A stretch of 39,742 nt of DNA from JAQVUB01 sp033809415 (lineage in GTDB: Bacteria; Verrucomicrobiota; Lentisphaeria; Oligosphaerales; Oligosphaeraceae), in assembly GCA_033809415.1 (NCBI GenBank), contig JAPXLT010000006.1:1-39742 (forward strand), in the 5' to 3' direction. Positions 31,929 through 39,742 of the stretch are shown here, in pieces. Position numbers and translations under genes: made by a program. The first letter of the stretch is position 1. Each line of letters starts with the position of its first letter. Under the pieces are notes generated by a model. That model worked only from the letters and a program-made list of their open reading frames with translations. It ran no database searches and was not told the DNA's origin.

Positions 31929-33572
31929 ATGGCAAGAATAATTACACCCAACAAAAAAGCCTCTTCCCCTAAAACAGAAGATATTGTCGCTCAATCAACG
32001 TCCAAAGAATCCGTAGTCGAACCTCCACAGTTCAATCTGGGCAACATGGATTCCGGCACCAAGTTCGCAGGATCGGTTACCAAGTCGGCTCTGAAATTTC
32101 GTCAGTTCTTCGACGGATTCATCGCTCAATCACAGCTGAGTGCCGAAGGGTATGCTTATCTCACCAACGTCAGGGCAAATATCGAACGGAACATCAAAAG
32201 GATACAGCGGAAACTCGACATCCAGTCCATGCCCATTATGACGCCAGAAATACATGCTGCTATCTTTTACGATGCCAAGTGTTGGAAAGGCATCTGCCTG
32301 ATCTTCGCCGAATCGTATGTCAACCAGGCCAACACGCCTCCGACCAGCAAACTGGCATCTATCATGGACCAGTTCAAGATGCAGGCGAAGGACATCGCCA
32401 ACACATTCTCGTTGATCACGACCATTGTGGTTATCCCGGAAGAGTATACATCCAACTTCGCGTTGAAGATGGCCAACGCTATCATCAACCTGATTCTCGG
32501 CGACATGTTCTCAACTGAAAATGTGTTCAGTATGGATATGCTGAGCAACGAATGGTTCCAGATATGCACGAACCAGGCACAGGTTCGCGAATACATCAGC
32601 CAGGTCATTCCGCACATCGCGCCAGACCGCAACGATTTTGGGTTCCTTGTACGTAGGGTCGAGCCTGTCGGTAACGGAACTCAGTTCTATTACGGCGAGA
32701 CGTTGTTTGCAGTAAGCGGATACACTCGGTTCATCACTCCGTATGATCGCGGTGACATCAACGCCAAGATCATCCCGCTTCCTGTTATCACGTCTATCGT
32801 ATCCCATGCTCCGGTGTCCGGATACATTCCGTTCGCCATCTTGGTCGCGACCATGCTCTATTTGCGTGACAGCATGTGGACCGAACCGTACAAGGTCTTC
32901 GCCAAGGGCAAGCCGAACCTCGGCAACCTGGTCGACGCTGTCAACCGTCCGATCCAGAACATTAGCGAATTCCATCAGTTGATCACCACCTACTTCGATG
33001 CTCCTTACCTGTGCCTGGACATCACCGAAGGCCGCTACAGCATCCCGGACCTGGCAGCGTTCGGTACCGAAACGAAGGCGTATGCCAGCATGGAGCGGTT
33101 CTTCGGTCGTACGGTATATCTTACACTGACTCCAGACCTGCTGAAGGCTGCGGCGATGGGCAACGTGAAGTACAGCTTTGTGTACCACAACTACAACGGG
33201 CTGATCTCCGGCAAGGGGAACCTCAGTGATACTCGTTATGTTGACTTACTCCGTATGGCCACGGGTTTCGAGAACAACAGTAGCGATATTGCCAACTTCA
33301 AGATTCAGCCGATGAATCCCGTTACACGGTTCGAGGATATCCGGGCGCACCACCCGAATACCCGCATGTTGTACCACACCCAGTCGTTGATCCTGGCTCC
33401 ACTGACTATCAACTATATCATATCAAATATGAACCCTGGTCATAGATTCAACTTGATAGGCGACTATCCCCAGTACTCCGGAAGTCTCCTGCCTTGTGCT
33501 CAGGTTGCTCCATGCCCGATCAACTGGAACGAAGACAAATATTCGTTGCAGCCTAACAGCCAGTTCAGCTAA
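31929..33572 (+). CDS. Protein resembling jumbo-phage (phiKZ-like) virion structural proteins (547 aa)
   Basis: The closest recognised pattern is the paralogous virion structural/inner-head protein family of phiKZ-like giant phages: a GYTRFITP strand region (about 255-265), a block on cross-strand residues PFAILVATMLYLRDSMWTEPYKVF (split here about 298-325), then PNLGNL (about 330) and PYLCLDITEGRYSIPDL (about 360-378). This is pattern memory, not alignment. No signal peptide is seen and the N-terminus (about 1-35) is polar. It is the last gene before attR, alone, with no other head, tail or packaging gene. It may be a captured phage gene used by a satellite, or a misread similarity. Confidence 0.45.
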   Translation: MARIITPNKKASSPKTEDIVAQSTSKESVVEPPQFNLGNMDSGTKFAGSVTKSALKFRQFFDGFIAQSQLSAEGYAYLTNVRANIERNIKRIQRKLDIQSMPIMTPEIHAAIFYDAKCWKGICLIFAESYVNQANTPPTSKLASIMDQFKMQAKDIANTFSLITTIVVIPEEYTSNFALKMANAIINLILGDMFSTENVFSMDMLSNEWFQICTNQAQVREYISQVIPHIAPDRNDFGFLVRRVEPVGNGTQFYYGETLFAVSGYTRFITPYDRGDINAKIIPLPVITSIVSHAPVSGYIPFAILVATMLYLRDSMWTEPYKVFAKGKPNLGNLVDAVNRPIQNISEFHQLITTYFDAPYLCLDITEGRYSIPDLAAFGTETKAYASMERFFGRTVYLTLTPDLLKAAAMGNVKYSFVYHNYNGLISGKGNLSDTRYVDLLRMATGFENNSSDIANFKIQPMNPVTRFEDIRAHHPNTRMLYHTQSLILAPLTINYIISNMNPGHRFNLIGDYPQYSGSLLPCAQVAPCPINWNEDKYSLQPNSQFS

Positions 33573-33720
33573 AATCAGCACGGCGGCGGGATCAATGCCA
33601 GCTACTATGGCACTCGTTGATCAGTCCAAAATCATTGCTCATTGGAGGTAGCGTAATATAGTAAAACACGCAGAATACGGTAGTATTTTTTACCTCCATG
33701 TACAATAAGACTACAATAAA

Positions 33721-33757
33721 ATAGCTAATAAATATTAGTCTAATATTTATTAGCTAT
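33721..33757. repeat. 37-bp perfect AT-rich palindrome
   Basis: An 18-bp arm (33721-33738) is exactly complementary to 33740-33757 around a single central T. It is the longest perfect palindrome seen in the window. It lies 300 bp inside attR. It could be a protein-binding site, a single-strand origin or cruciform, or a bidirectional terminator stem (no clear T-run). Confidence 0.85.
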
Positions 33758-33829
33758 ATCGATTGATCTTTTGCTGCAAATATTCCCAAAGCCAGCTTGC
33801 AATTTGCCGCTTACGATATTAGGTTAAAT

Positions 33830-33916
33830 AGTGCCGTTTGGAGACGGTTTTCGGTGTAAAAACACAGTACCGTTTAGTACCGTTTAGCGGTTAAATAGTA
33901 CCGTTTAGTACCGCTT
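33830..33916 (+). promoter_or_regulatory. Integrase arm-type sites, right end
   Basis: AGTACCGTTT occurs at 33866-33875, 33876-33885 and 33897-33906, with variants at 33830-33839 (AGTGCCGTTT) and 33907-33916 (AGTACCGCTT). Together with the pair at 579-598 this gives two sites at the left end and about five at the right, the usual asymmetry of arm sites. Confidence 0.65.
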
Positions 33917-34022
33917 TTTGCATCTAAAATTTTACCAGGTGAAAAAGCAAACACTTTTGCAACTAACTACAATCAAATGATTAATAAACTAAAATGAGCG
34001 AAAATCCGGAGTTTTTTTTACG

Positions 34023-34053
34023 CCCCCCCTCTCCGCCATTTTACCCCTGGAAA
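34023..34053 (+). repeat. attR: 31-bp direct repeat at island right end
   Basis: Identical to 538-568. It carries only the last 13 bases of tRNA-Ser plus CCA, not a functional tRNA. Host sequence follows directly with the native tRNA terminator. Confidence 0.93.
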
Positions 34054-34055
34054 AT

Positions 34056-34093
34056 GCCTAAGTGGTGCCATTCTTCGCCACTTGGGCTTTTTT
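34056..34093 (+). terminator. Displaced native terminator of tRNA-Ser
   Basis: A 10-bp stem (34056-34065 with 34078-34087, one G-U pair) followed by six T (34088-34093). In an uninserted chromosome it would lie directly after the tRNA gene. It is now separated from it by the 33.5-kb island. Confidence 0.75.
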
Positions 34094-34150
34094 ATTGTCC
34101 TGCAGAAGTCGTTTCTTTCCCAAAGATGAGAGTCTGGCTCATCAACGAAT

Positions 34151-34244
34151 AAAGCAGTTGACTTTTTCCATTGATCGGCAATCAGAATCTTTTTTTGTCC
34201 ACGGAAAGCACGGAAAGTTTATAGGGTTGCTGTTTCGACGGATG
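34151..34244 (+). repeat. Host repeat, copy C1
   Basis: This stretch is a close match to 38045-38148 in the same orientation, so the two copies flank the glycoside hydrolase gene as direct repeats. The right part (from about 34218) also matches the inverted copy near 39403. No coding function is seen. Confidence 0.7.
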
Positions 34245-34407
34245 GGGGGCACGCGGATTTATGGTTTTAGCTGTTGTTTCCTCTGATCGGGCGGGAAAAA
34301 AGACGGGAATTGGCGATAGAATTTCTGCATGTTGTGATCAGCATACCATCCAACTCTAAAAAAAGTAAATCTCCGATTCCAGAAATTTTTGACGTTTTCC
34401 AATGATA
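34218..34407 (+). promoter_or_regulatory. Duplicated upstream region, copy before the glycoside hydrolase
   Basis: About 190 bp is closely similar, with long identical runs, to the reverse complement of 39213-39403, the region upstream of the pseudopilin gene. Near its end TTGACG (34389-34394) and a -10-like TAAAGT (34411-34416) could act as a promoter. The two genes may share a regulator. Confidence 0.6.
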
Positions 34408-34495
34408 AAATAAAGTTTATTTACTTGTTTTCCAAGTTTTTATAGTTATAGTTTCTGAAAGAGAATGAAAACGCCCTCTAATCAAGGAGATGGTA

Positions 34496-37400
34496 ATGAA
34501 ACGTTTTGTCATGGTGGCGGTAGTTCTGCTGGCGGGTTGTCTGGCGGTGTATTCGGCGGATGCTGAGAATCTGCTGAAAAACGGTTCCTTCGAGCTGGGG
34601 CTGGAAAGCTGGAAAGCCCCTAGTTGGCTCGAGGACTTGTACCCGCCTCAAATCGATGCTTCGGTGGTGTCGGGCGGTGGGAATGCCTCCCTGAAAATGC
34701 AAGGACAGCCTGGAAAATGGGGTTGCGTCATGCAGACTCTTACCTTGCCGGGTGGTCAATATGAATGTTCCGTGGATTTGAAAAACACCGGCTTCCAGAA
34801 TTCCTGGACGGCCTTTCTGATGCTCGAATACGGCAGCAGCGATGGCAAAAGCGTCAATGCATTCCGCATCGGCACGGAATGGAACAAGCCGGAAAATGAC
34901 TGGTTCCGGCAGAAAAAAATCTTTACTCTGCCATCGGGAACCCGGTATGTCCATATATATCTGATGTGCAGTTCGCACACCGGAAAGGGAGTGCCGAACA
35001 ATCTAGGCGTAGCTTGGTTTGACAATGTCAGCCTAAGGGCAATGTCGGTCGAGACGGCGGTGCCCGAAAAACCGGCCGCAATTGTGCCGGACAAGTCTGT
35101 CGCAATCGACTCCCGCTCGGTCAATCTTGTCCCGCAGGCACCGTCGTTTCTTGCGTTCAACAAGGTGTCTTGGATCAAGGATGCGGTGAAGCATGAGAGC
35201 AATGGGGACGAACTGATTTTCAAGCCGGTTCCAGGCAAACGCGGATATAATCAGGTCGCGGTCAATCCGCTCGAGTTCGAGGTCGAGCAGTATGTGTTTT
35301 CTGTCGATTGTGAAAAGGACGGAAAACTTGCCGGTTGGCAGCCCTTTGTACAGGTCGAGCAGGTGCTGAAAGTCGAGGGGCAAATCAATTTTGTCTACAG
35401 TGTTGGAAAAACCAGTGATGGCAAGCGCTATCAAGTGCAGGTACCATACAAAAAAGGCCTGCATCAGCTGAGACTGGTCCTCGGTACTACACCCTGCCCG
35501 GCAAACGCAGCAGCCAGCGAACAGGATGCCATCCGCTTCCGCAACCCCGTCCTGACGGTGGTGGGGCGGGCGACTGGGCGGCTCATCGGCGAAAACGCCG
35601 CACCAGCCCGGCTGGGAGGAATCTATCAGCCCGGCGAGGAAGTCAGCGTCGCTTTTCGTGTGTTCTGCGGTATCGAGAAGCCAGTTTCCGCGCAGCTCGA
35701 GTATGAGCTGCGCTCCGCCGAGGGGAACCTGCTCGATCAGGGTGCTTCGCCGGAAAAGCTTCTGCCGGGAAGCTATGTCTCGCTGCCGCTCCGGATCAGC
35801 AGAAGACTCGATGAACCGGGGTATTACATTGTCAAATGCCGTTTGCGGACGGATAATAATATGGTTGCCGAAAAGACGGCGGCGTTTCTGATTGCGCCAT
35901 GGGTTGAAAAGCCGGACCCCTTCTTCTCCATGTGCCATTTCGGCCTGCCTTCCGCTTTTCTGGTGCCGTCCCGGGCGATCGGCATGGGCAGCACGACCCT
36001 GGCGGTCTACCAGTCACACTGCGAACCCCAACCGGGCCAGTATGAGTTTTCCGGGCTGGATAAGCGGATCGAACAGGCGCATGCCCTGGGAATGGAAGTA
36101 TACGGACATTTTCCGGTCTACGGAAACCAGTATTCGATGGATACCACCTGGTATAACCAGCAGAAGAAACCCCTGCTGGACAGTGGTTTTCCGGAGGCTT
36201 TCTTCATTCCTTTCCGCAATTATGTCCGGGCGGTCATCCAGCATGTCGGCAACCGGGTGACCAGCTGGAGCATAGTCAATGAAATCGACCTGTCCTGGCA
36301 TTCCGGCAAATATGCCGAAGAGTACTACTTGACCGGGACACGGATCGTTTCCGAAGAGGTGCGCCGCTTCAATCCGAAGCTGCCGGTTCTGGGCTTGTGC
36401 GTCAGCGGGGTGGACTCGATGAAATTATTCCCCTATGCAAAAAAACTGTACCCGCAACTGAAGGATGTCATCGACGGGATCGGCCCGGATGCGCATGTAA
36501 CGCCATGCACCTACGGACCAGGCTACCGCCCAGTCTCTGAGGAAAAGGGCTTTTTCCGAGAAACTCTTTTGGAAGGACGCAAACTGATCGGGCCGGATGG
36601 GATTTTGAGCATCGAGGAAAAAGGCTATGTCTGTGTTTCCAGTCTGCCGATGGATGATCCGGCCTTGATGCGTCTGGCGGCGGTGATGCAGCGCGGAGTG
36701 GTGATGGCCAAAGGGCATGGCTGCCTGCGCTGGGTTCCGCATTACGCGGTAGCCGACCAGCCGGGGCTGAGCGACTACGGGATGTGGCGTCTGGGCAACC
36801 CGCGCCCGATGATCGGCAGTTATGCCGCCGCCGCCCGTCTGCTGACCCATGCCGCCGAACCGCTCGAGGTGCTGCCGATGAACGGGATCTACTGCTACCT
36901 CTTCGAACGGGGCGAGCAAACCGTTGCAGTGCTCTGGACTAGCGAGGAAAAACCATTGCAGACAACCTTGCAGCTGCCGGAGGATGCCCGAGTGTACAAC
37001 CTGTTCGGCAGCCGCTGTCCGTTCAATGGCAGCATCAGCGAATTCCCGCTGTTCATCGAGACCAGTATGGCGAAAACTCGCTTGGCGGAGCGGATTGCAA
37101 AGGCAAAATATTCTCTGCCGGCTCTCGCCGGAGAACTGCTGCTACGACAGTCCGACCAGGTACAGCTTGCTGTTCTGAACAAAGCCGGAACGGACCTGAC
37201 GGCACGCCTTTCGGGCGAAAAAATCCAGACCAGGGAAGTCCGCCTGGAGGCGGGGAAGATCAGCCGGATCGATCTGCCGCTGAGCACTCCGCTCGAGTCT
37301 GGGGAGACACTTCGGGTTGACGCGACAGCCGACGGACAGACCTACTCGTTTTCCGCCGATATCTTCTGGACCGTCTTGAAGCGGGTTGCAGGGGTGAAAG

Positions 37401-38032
37401 CCGATGCTATTCTGACCGGCTTTGAAGCGGTGGAGCCCATTCTGCTGCATTCGGCCTCGAATCTGCTGCCGGGCGATGCCGCCGCCAATGCCTTGTGGAC
37501 TGGCGTGGACGATTTAAGCCTGAAAGTCTACCTTGGCTACGACGAGGAGTTTTTTCATCTTGCGGTCGAAGTTCGGGATGACCGCCGCTGCTTCCGGCAG
37601 ACCGGCAACAACCTTTGGAACCAGGATGCTTTGCAGTTCGGGTTTGACGCTGCCGGAGACGCTGTCAGCGGCAAACTGGCTTCCACCGGCTATGATGCAG
37701 ATAACGACTGGGAATATGCCTTCGCTATGAACAAGGCGGGAAAACCGGAATTGTATTGCTATACCAGCCCCCAGCGCTTTGCCGAACTGCGAGGCTCCCG
37801 CAACGAGTATCCGATGCAAATCCATGATCTCGGAGATGATCGCATGCTTTATCGGCTCGCTTTGCCATGGAAGGCGGTGGCGCCGCTCCGTCCGGAAAAA
37901 GGAAGAGTCTTCGGCTTTAACCTGATTTTCTTCGATGATGACGGTGGCGGTCCCCTTTATGAAATGGGACTGTCATCAGGCATCTCCGGCGGCAAGAATC
38001 CCTCCGCCTTCCGGAAATTCATGTTTGAATAA
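34496..38032 (+). CDS. Secreted modular glycoside hydrolase (clan GH-A-like) with carbohydrate-binding modules
   Basis: The 1178-aa protein starts with a signal sequence holding a lipobox-like LLAGC (Cys15), so it is probably a lipoprotein; cleavage at a later Ala site is also possible. Residues about 22-180 form a CBM4/9-like beta sandwich (LLKNGSFELGLESW). A TIM-barrel (about 475-790) carries WSIVNE with acid/base Glu596 and LSIEEKGY with a candidate nucleophile Glu707/708. The C-terminus (about 985-1178) resembles a CBM9/DOMON-like domain. The GH family (GH39-, GH10- or GH5-like) and substrate cannot be fixed by eye. ATG 34496 has AAGGAG at 6 bp; ATG 34490 overlaps that site. Confidence 0.78.
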   Translation: MKRFVMVAVVLLAGCLAVYSADAENLLKNGSFELGLESWKAPSWLEDLYPPQIDASVVSGGGNASLKMQGQPGKWGCVMQTLTLPGGQYECSVDLKNTGFQNSWTAFLMLEYGSSDGKSVNAFRIGTEWNKPENDWFRQKKIFTLPSGTRYVHIYLMCSSHTGKGVPNNLGVAWFDNVSLRAMSVETAVPEKPAAIVPDKSVAIDSRSVNLVPQAPSFLAFNKVSWIKDAVKHESNGDELIFKPVPGKRGYNQVAVNPLEFEVEQYVFSVDCEKDGKLAGWQPFVQVEQVLKVEGQINFVYSVGKTSDGKRYQVQVPYKKGLHQLRLVLGTTPCPANAAASEQDAIRFRNPVLTVVGRATGRLIGENAAPARLGGIYQPGEEVSVAFRVFCGIEKPVSAQLEYELRSAEGNLLDQGASPEKLLPGSYVSLPLRISRRLDEPGYYIVKCRLRTDNNMVAEKTAAFLIAPWVEKPDPFFSMCHFGLPSAFLVPSRAIGMGSTTLAVYQSHCEPQPGQYEFSGLDKRIEQAHALGMEVYGHFPVYGNQYSMDTTWYNQQKKPLLDSGFPEAFFIPFRNYVRAVIQHVGNRVTSWSIVNEIDLSWHSGKYAEEYYLTGTRIVSEEVRRFNPKLPVLGLCVSGVDSMKLFPYAKKLYPQLKDVIDGIGPDAHVTPCTYGPGYRPVSEEKGFFRETLLEGRKLIGPDGILSIEEKGYVCVSSLPMDDPALMRLAAVMQRGVVMAKGHGCLRWVPHYAVADQPGLSDYGMWRLGNPRPMIGSYAAAARLLTHAAEPLEVLPMNGIYCYLFERGEQTVAVLWTSEEKPLQTTLQLPEDARVYNLFGSRCPFNGSISEFPLFIETSMAKTRLAERIAKAKYSLPALAGELLLRQSDQVQLAVLNKAGTDLTARLSGEKIQTREVRLEAGKISRIDLPLSTPLESGETLRVDATADGQTYSFSADIFWTVLKRVAGVKADAILTGFEAVEPILLHSASNLLPGDAAANALWTGVDDLSLKVYLGYDEEFFHLAVEVRDDRRCFRQTGNNLWNQDALQFGFDAAGDAVSGKLASTGYDADNDWEYAFAMNKAGKPELYCYTSPQRFAELRGSRNEYPMQIHDLGDDRMLYRLALPWKAVAPLRPEKGRVFGFNLIFFDDDGGGPLYEMGLSSGISGGKNPSAFRKFMFE

Positions 38033-38044
38033 TTTATCCTAAAA

Positions 38045-38148
38045 AAAGCAGTTGACTTTTTCCATTGATCGGCAATCAGAATCTTTTTTTTGTCCACGGA
38101 AAGCACGGAAAACTCGGAAAATTTGTAGAGTTGCTGCTTTGACGGATG
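38045..38148 (+). repeat. Host repeat, copy C2
   Basis: It matches 34151-34244 in direct orientation with an approximately 10-bp insertion near 38110. It directly adjoins repeat copy B. Confidence 0.7.
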
Positions 38149-38170
38149 AGCCTGCTCGGCGAAATTCGTG

Positions 38171-38276
38171 TGTGCCAAGGTCGGCTTTACGCAATTGCGT
38201 CGGAGGCGATATGGAGCGCCGGCGGCTCGCCGGCATGAAGCCGGCTTCCCTCTCCCACCACCGAAAAATCAAAAAA
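38171..38276 (+). repeat. Dispersed intergenic repeat, copy B
   Basis: Second copy of the repeat at 36-139 with the same GCCGGC-rich self-complementary core. Here it abuts copy C2, and the open frame starting inside it (MERRRLAGMKP...) is the same artefact as in copy A. Confidence 0.65.
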
Positions 38277-38452
38277 CTCTCTCACAAAGGCACAGAGGCA
38301 CGGAGGGGAAGGTGACGGGATGGAAGGAAGTGAATGGCATTGATTGTGCCCAGGGTGGATCAACAGATGACTTTGTGTGACCCAGTTGGAGATGCCGCCA
38401 CCTCCGTGTCTCCGGAGAAGCTTATTGCGCCGAGGAGGGATTCCCACCTCGG

Positions 38453-39118
38453 TCAGCGGATGTCATCGTAAATAAATTTGATTCCCTGGGTGCTGATCGA
38501 ATAATTGGTGACTTCCAGAGCGGTGAGGGCGGCTACATGACTGTCGGCAAAAAGGATGTTGATCCGGTTGCCGTGACGGTAACTGAGCAAACCCGCTCCG
38601 TCAAACCCAAAAGCGCCTTTTTTTATCTCCGACATCAGATATCGTTCCGATAGGCGTTTGATTGTGATCCGGGCTGGTCCATAGGAAGGGTAGGTTAGAT
38701 AGTATTGCTTGAAGCCGACCCGGGCATTGTAGGCGATATTCTGTCCGTAGTAAATTTCGCTGACACCGGCCTGGCATTGAAAGAGTTTTTTGACTGTGGC
38801 CGTAGTGGCGGCGGACCAGCCCCAGTTCCAGCTGGCGTCGCTTTGAATATAGGCGGCCAGGGCATCTTGGTAGGTGTACTTGCCCCAATGGTACAACGGC
38901 AGATATTCCATGTTGTCGCTGGCATAGAGCTGGACGCAGACTCCCAGCTGTTTGAAGTTGCTGGCGCAGGAGATTGTGCGGGCTTTTTCCCGAGCCTTGC
39001 CCAAAGCAGGCAGCAGCATCGACGCCAGGATCGCTATGATCGCGATAACCACGAGCAGCTCAATTAAAGTAAACCTGCTCGAGAATCGGTCGCCATGGGG
39101 TGATCTGAATGTCGTCAT
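38453..39118 (-). CDS. Type II secretion/type IV pilin-like pseudopilin with H-X9-DG-type tail
   Basis: The 221-aa protein has the prepilin N-terminus FTLIELLVVIAIIAILASML at residue 16, with the conserved Glu five residues after the cleavage point; the residue before it is Arg instead of Gly, common in Lentisphaerota. The C-terminal RHGNRINILFADSHV (about 183-197) is an H-X9-D(G/S) motif of prepilin-type processing-associated proteins, which PVC genomes encode in large numbers. AAGGAG precedes the ATG. It should be a surface or envelope protein, with unknown specific role. Confidence 0.9.
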   Translation of the reverse strand: MTTFRSPHGDRFSSRFTLIELLVVIAIIAILASMLLPALGKAREKARTISCASNFKQLGVCVQLYASDNMEYLPLYHWGKYTYQDALAAYIQSDASWNWGWSAATTATVKKLFQCQAGVSEIYYGQNIAYNARVGFKQYYLTYPSYGPARITIKRLSERYLMSEIKKGAFGFDGAGLLSYRHGNRINILFADSHVAALTALEVTNYSISTQGIKFIYDDIR

Positions 39119-39165
39119 TCTGCATCTCCTTCTATTTTGCCAGCTTTGACTGAAAATTGCGTGTT

Positions 39166-39194
39166 AATGTAAACTCGTATTCAAGCAATGTCAA
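39166..39194 (-). promoter_or_regulatory. Sigma-70-type promoter of the pseudopilin gene
   Basis: On the minus strand TTGACA (39194-39189) and TACATT (39171-39166) are separated by 17 bp, 48 bp upstream of the start codon. The -35 is a perfect consensus and the -10 matches 4 of 6 positions. Confidence 0.65.
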
Positions 39195-39212
39195 CAGCTT
39201 TCTTACACAAAG

Positions 39213-39403
39213 TATCATTGGAAAACGTCAAAAATTTCTGGAATCGGAGATTTACTTTTTTAGAGTTGGATGGTATGCTGATCATAACATGCAGAAATTC
39301 TATCGCCAATTCCCGTCTTTTTTTCCCGGCCGATCAGAGGCAACAACAGATAAACTGCGACTCCGCATGCCATCCTATCCGTCGAAGCAGCAACCCTATA
39401 AAA
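39213..39403 (-). promoter_or_regulatory. Duplicated upstream region, copy before the pseudopilin
   Basis: Inverted copy of 34218-34407 with the same orientation relative to its gene. The best conserved part covers about 39215-39345. Sharing of a regulatory region by a glycoside hydrolase and a pseudopilin suggests common control, perhaps by the LacI-type protein beside it. Confidence 0.6.
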
Positions 39404-39546
39404 AATTTTCGTGTCCGTTCGTGTGGTTCGTGGTTAAAAAATAGGTGTTTCATTTGACAAAGTCATCGGCAGCAGTTAATTTTTGCGAAGTCGTCGGATT
39501 TTCCGAGGGCAGATTGTAGAATTTGATTTCCATCAGGTTGTTATAG

Positions 39547-39742
39547 ATGAAAAAATCGCCCCAACATGTTTCAATAGTTGACATTGCTTCCCGATGTGGA
39601 GTCAGTGCAATGACTGTGAGCCGTGTTTTGCGGCAGAGTCCTCTGGTCAAGGCAACGACTTCAGAACGGGTATTGCAGGTGGCTGAGAAGTTAGGCTATC
39701 TGCGTGGTGCGCGCATGGGACGCCCCGCCGACGGAGAACAGC
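39547..39742 (+). CDS. LacI-family transcriptional regulator, N-terminal part only
   Basis: The frame runs off the window end after 65 codons. It reads VSIVDIASRCGVSAMTVSRVLR (here split at residues 8-29), then a hinge-like VLQVAEKLGYLRGARMG. This is the DNA-binding helix-turn-helix and hinge helix of a LacI/GalR repressor. The sugar-binding domain would lie beyond 39742. The start ATG 39547 has only a weak ribosome site. It is adjacent to the duplicated upstream region and may regulate the glycoside hydrolase and pseudopilin genes. Confidence 0.85.
   Translation, partial: MKKSPQHVSIVDIASRCGVSAMTVSRVLRQSPLVKATTSERVLQVAEKLGYLRGARMGRPADGEQ

Larger units (their letters stand above)
33573..34022. 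other. Right-end region of the island, no gene seen
   Basis: This region contains a 37-bp palindrome (33721-33757) and arm-type repeats (33830-33916) before attR. It is AT-rich and has no credible gene. It probably carries the integrase/excisionase binding region, and perhaps an origin. Confidence 0.65.
38033..38452. other. Intergenic region of host repeats
   Basis: The gap between the convergent glycoside hydrolase and pseudopilin genes consists mostly of repeat copies C2 (38045-38148) and B (38171-38276), then about 170 bp without a recognised feature. Reading frames here arise from repeat sequence and are not supported. Confidence 0.6.
39119..39546. other. Divergent intergenic region between pseudopilin and lacI-type genes
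   Basis: It holds the pseudopilin promoter (39166-39194), the inverted copy of the duplicated upstream region (39213-39403) and a short repeat-like stretch near 39404-39440. A regulator gene diverging from its likely target here is a common layout. Confidence 0.55.

Overview
The window looks like a chromosome segment of a PVC-group bacterium, most likely Lentisphaerota (Victivallis-like). The outer genes support this: a pseudopilin with the FTLIELLVVIAII start and an H-X9-D tail motif, a large secreted modular glycoside hydrolase, a LacI-type regulator, and several dispersed intergenic repeats. The assignment is inference from protein style; no marker gene is present.

Most of the window (about 538-34053) is one integrated genomic island. 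It sits in the 3' end of a tRNA-Ser(GCT) gene and is bounded by a perfect 31-bp direct repeat (538-568 and 34023-34053). A tyrosine integrase lies just inside the left end, and tandem AGTACCGTTT arm-type sites occur near both ends. The island brings its own terminator for the tRNA; the native one now lies beyond attR.

The island is a mosaic with large shifts in base composition. (1) 567-7563, AT-rich: integrase, a degenerate RepA/KaiC-like ATPase with HTH, a divergent Pif1-like helicase plus YagK/inovirus-Gp2-like protein operon, an AlpA-like regulator, and a small glycine-zipper membrane protein. (2) 8097-21322, GC-richer: a complete type I restriction-modification operon (hsdM, hsdS, hsdR), a YgjP-like metallopeptidase, an unrecognised coupled pair (212 and 968 aa), a decayed rhuM, and an AlbA_2/Schlafen-like ATP-binding protein. 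(3) 21755-22630: a membrane-anchored coiled-coil protein. (4) 22953-28485, very GC-rich, minus strand: a coupled phage/plasmid-style DNA-metabolism operon with a sliding-clamp-like protein, an SSB-like or unknown protein, a Cas4/RecB-like Fe-S nuclease, a DUF932 protein, RadC and micro-ORFs. (5) 28776-31339, AT-rich: two adjacent genes for glycine-zipper membrane proteins, one with a possible nuclease-like N-terminus. (6) 31645-33572: a YagK-like remnant and a gene resembling virion structural proteins of jumbo (phiKZ-like) phages. (7) 33573-34022: a 37-bp palindrome and the right-end arm sites.

Outside the island, 34054-39742 holds the glycoside hydrolase and the pseudopilin, convergently transcribed from two inverted copies of the same roughly 190-bp upstream region, and the start of a lacI-type gene running off the window.

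The best candidates for undescribed systems are the 212/968-aa pair fused to the type I RM operon, the 347/505-aa glycine-zipper pair, and the clamp-Cas4-DUF932-RadC operon combined with a lone jumbo-phage-like structural gene, which may mean a phage satellite or a replicating integrative element. Family names come from motif recognition by eye; no database search was possible.
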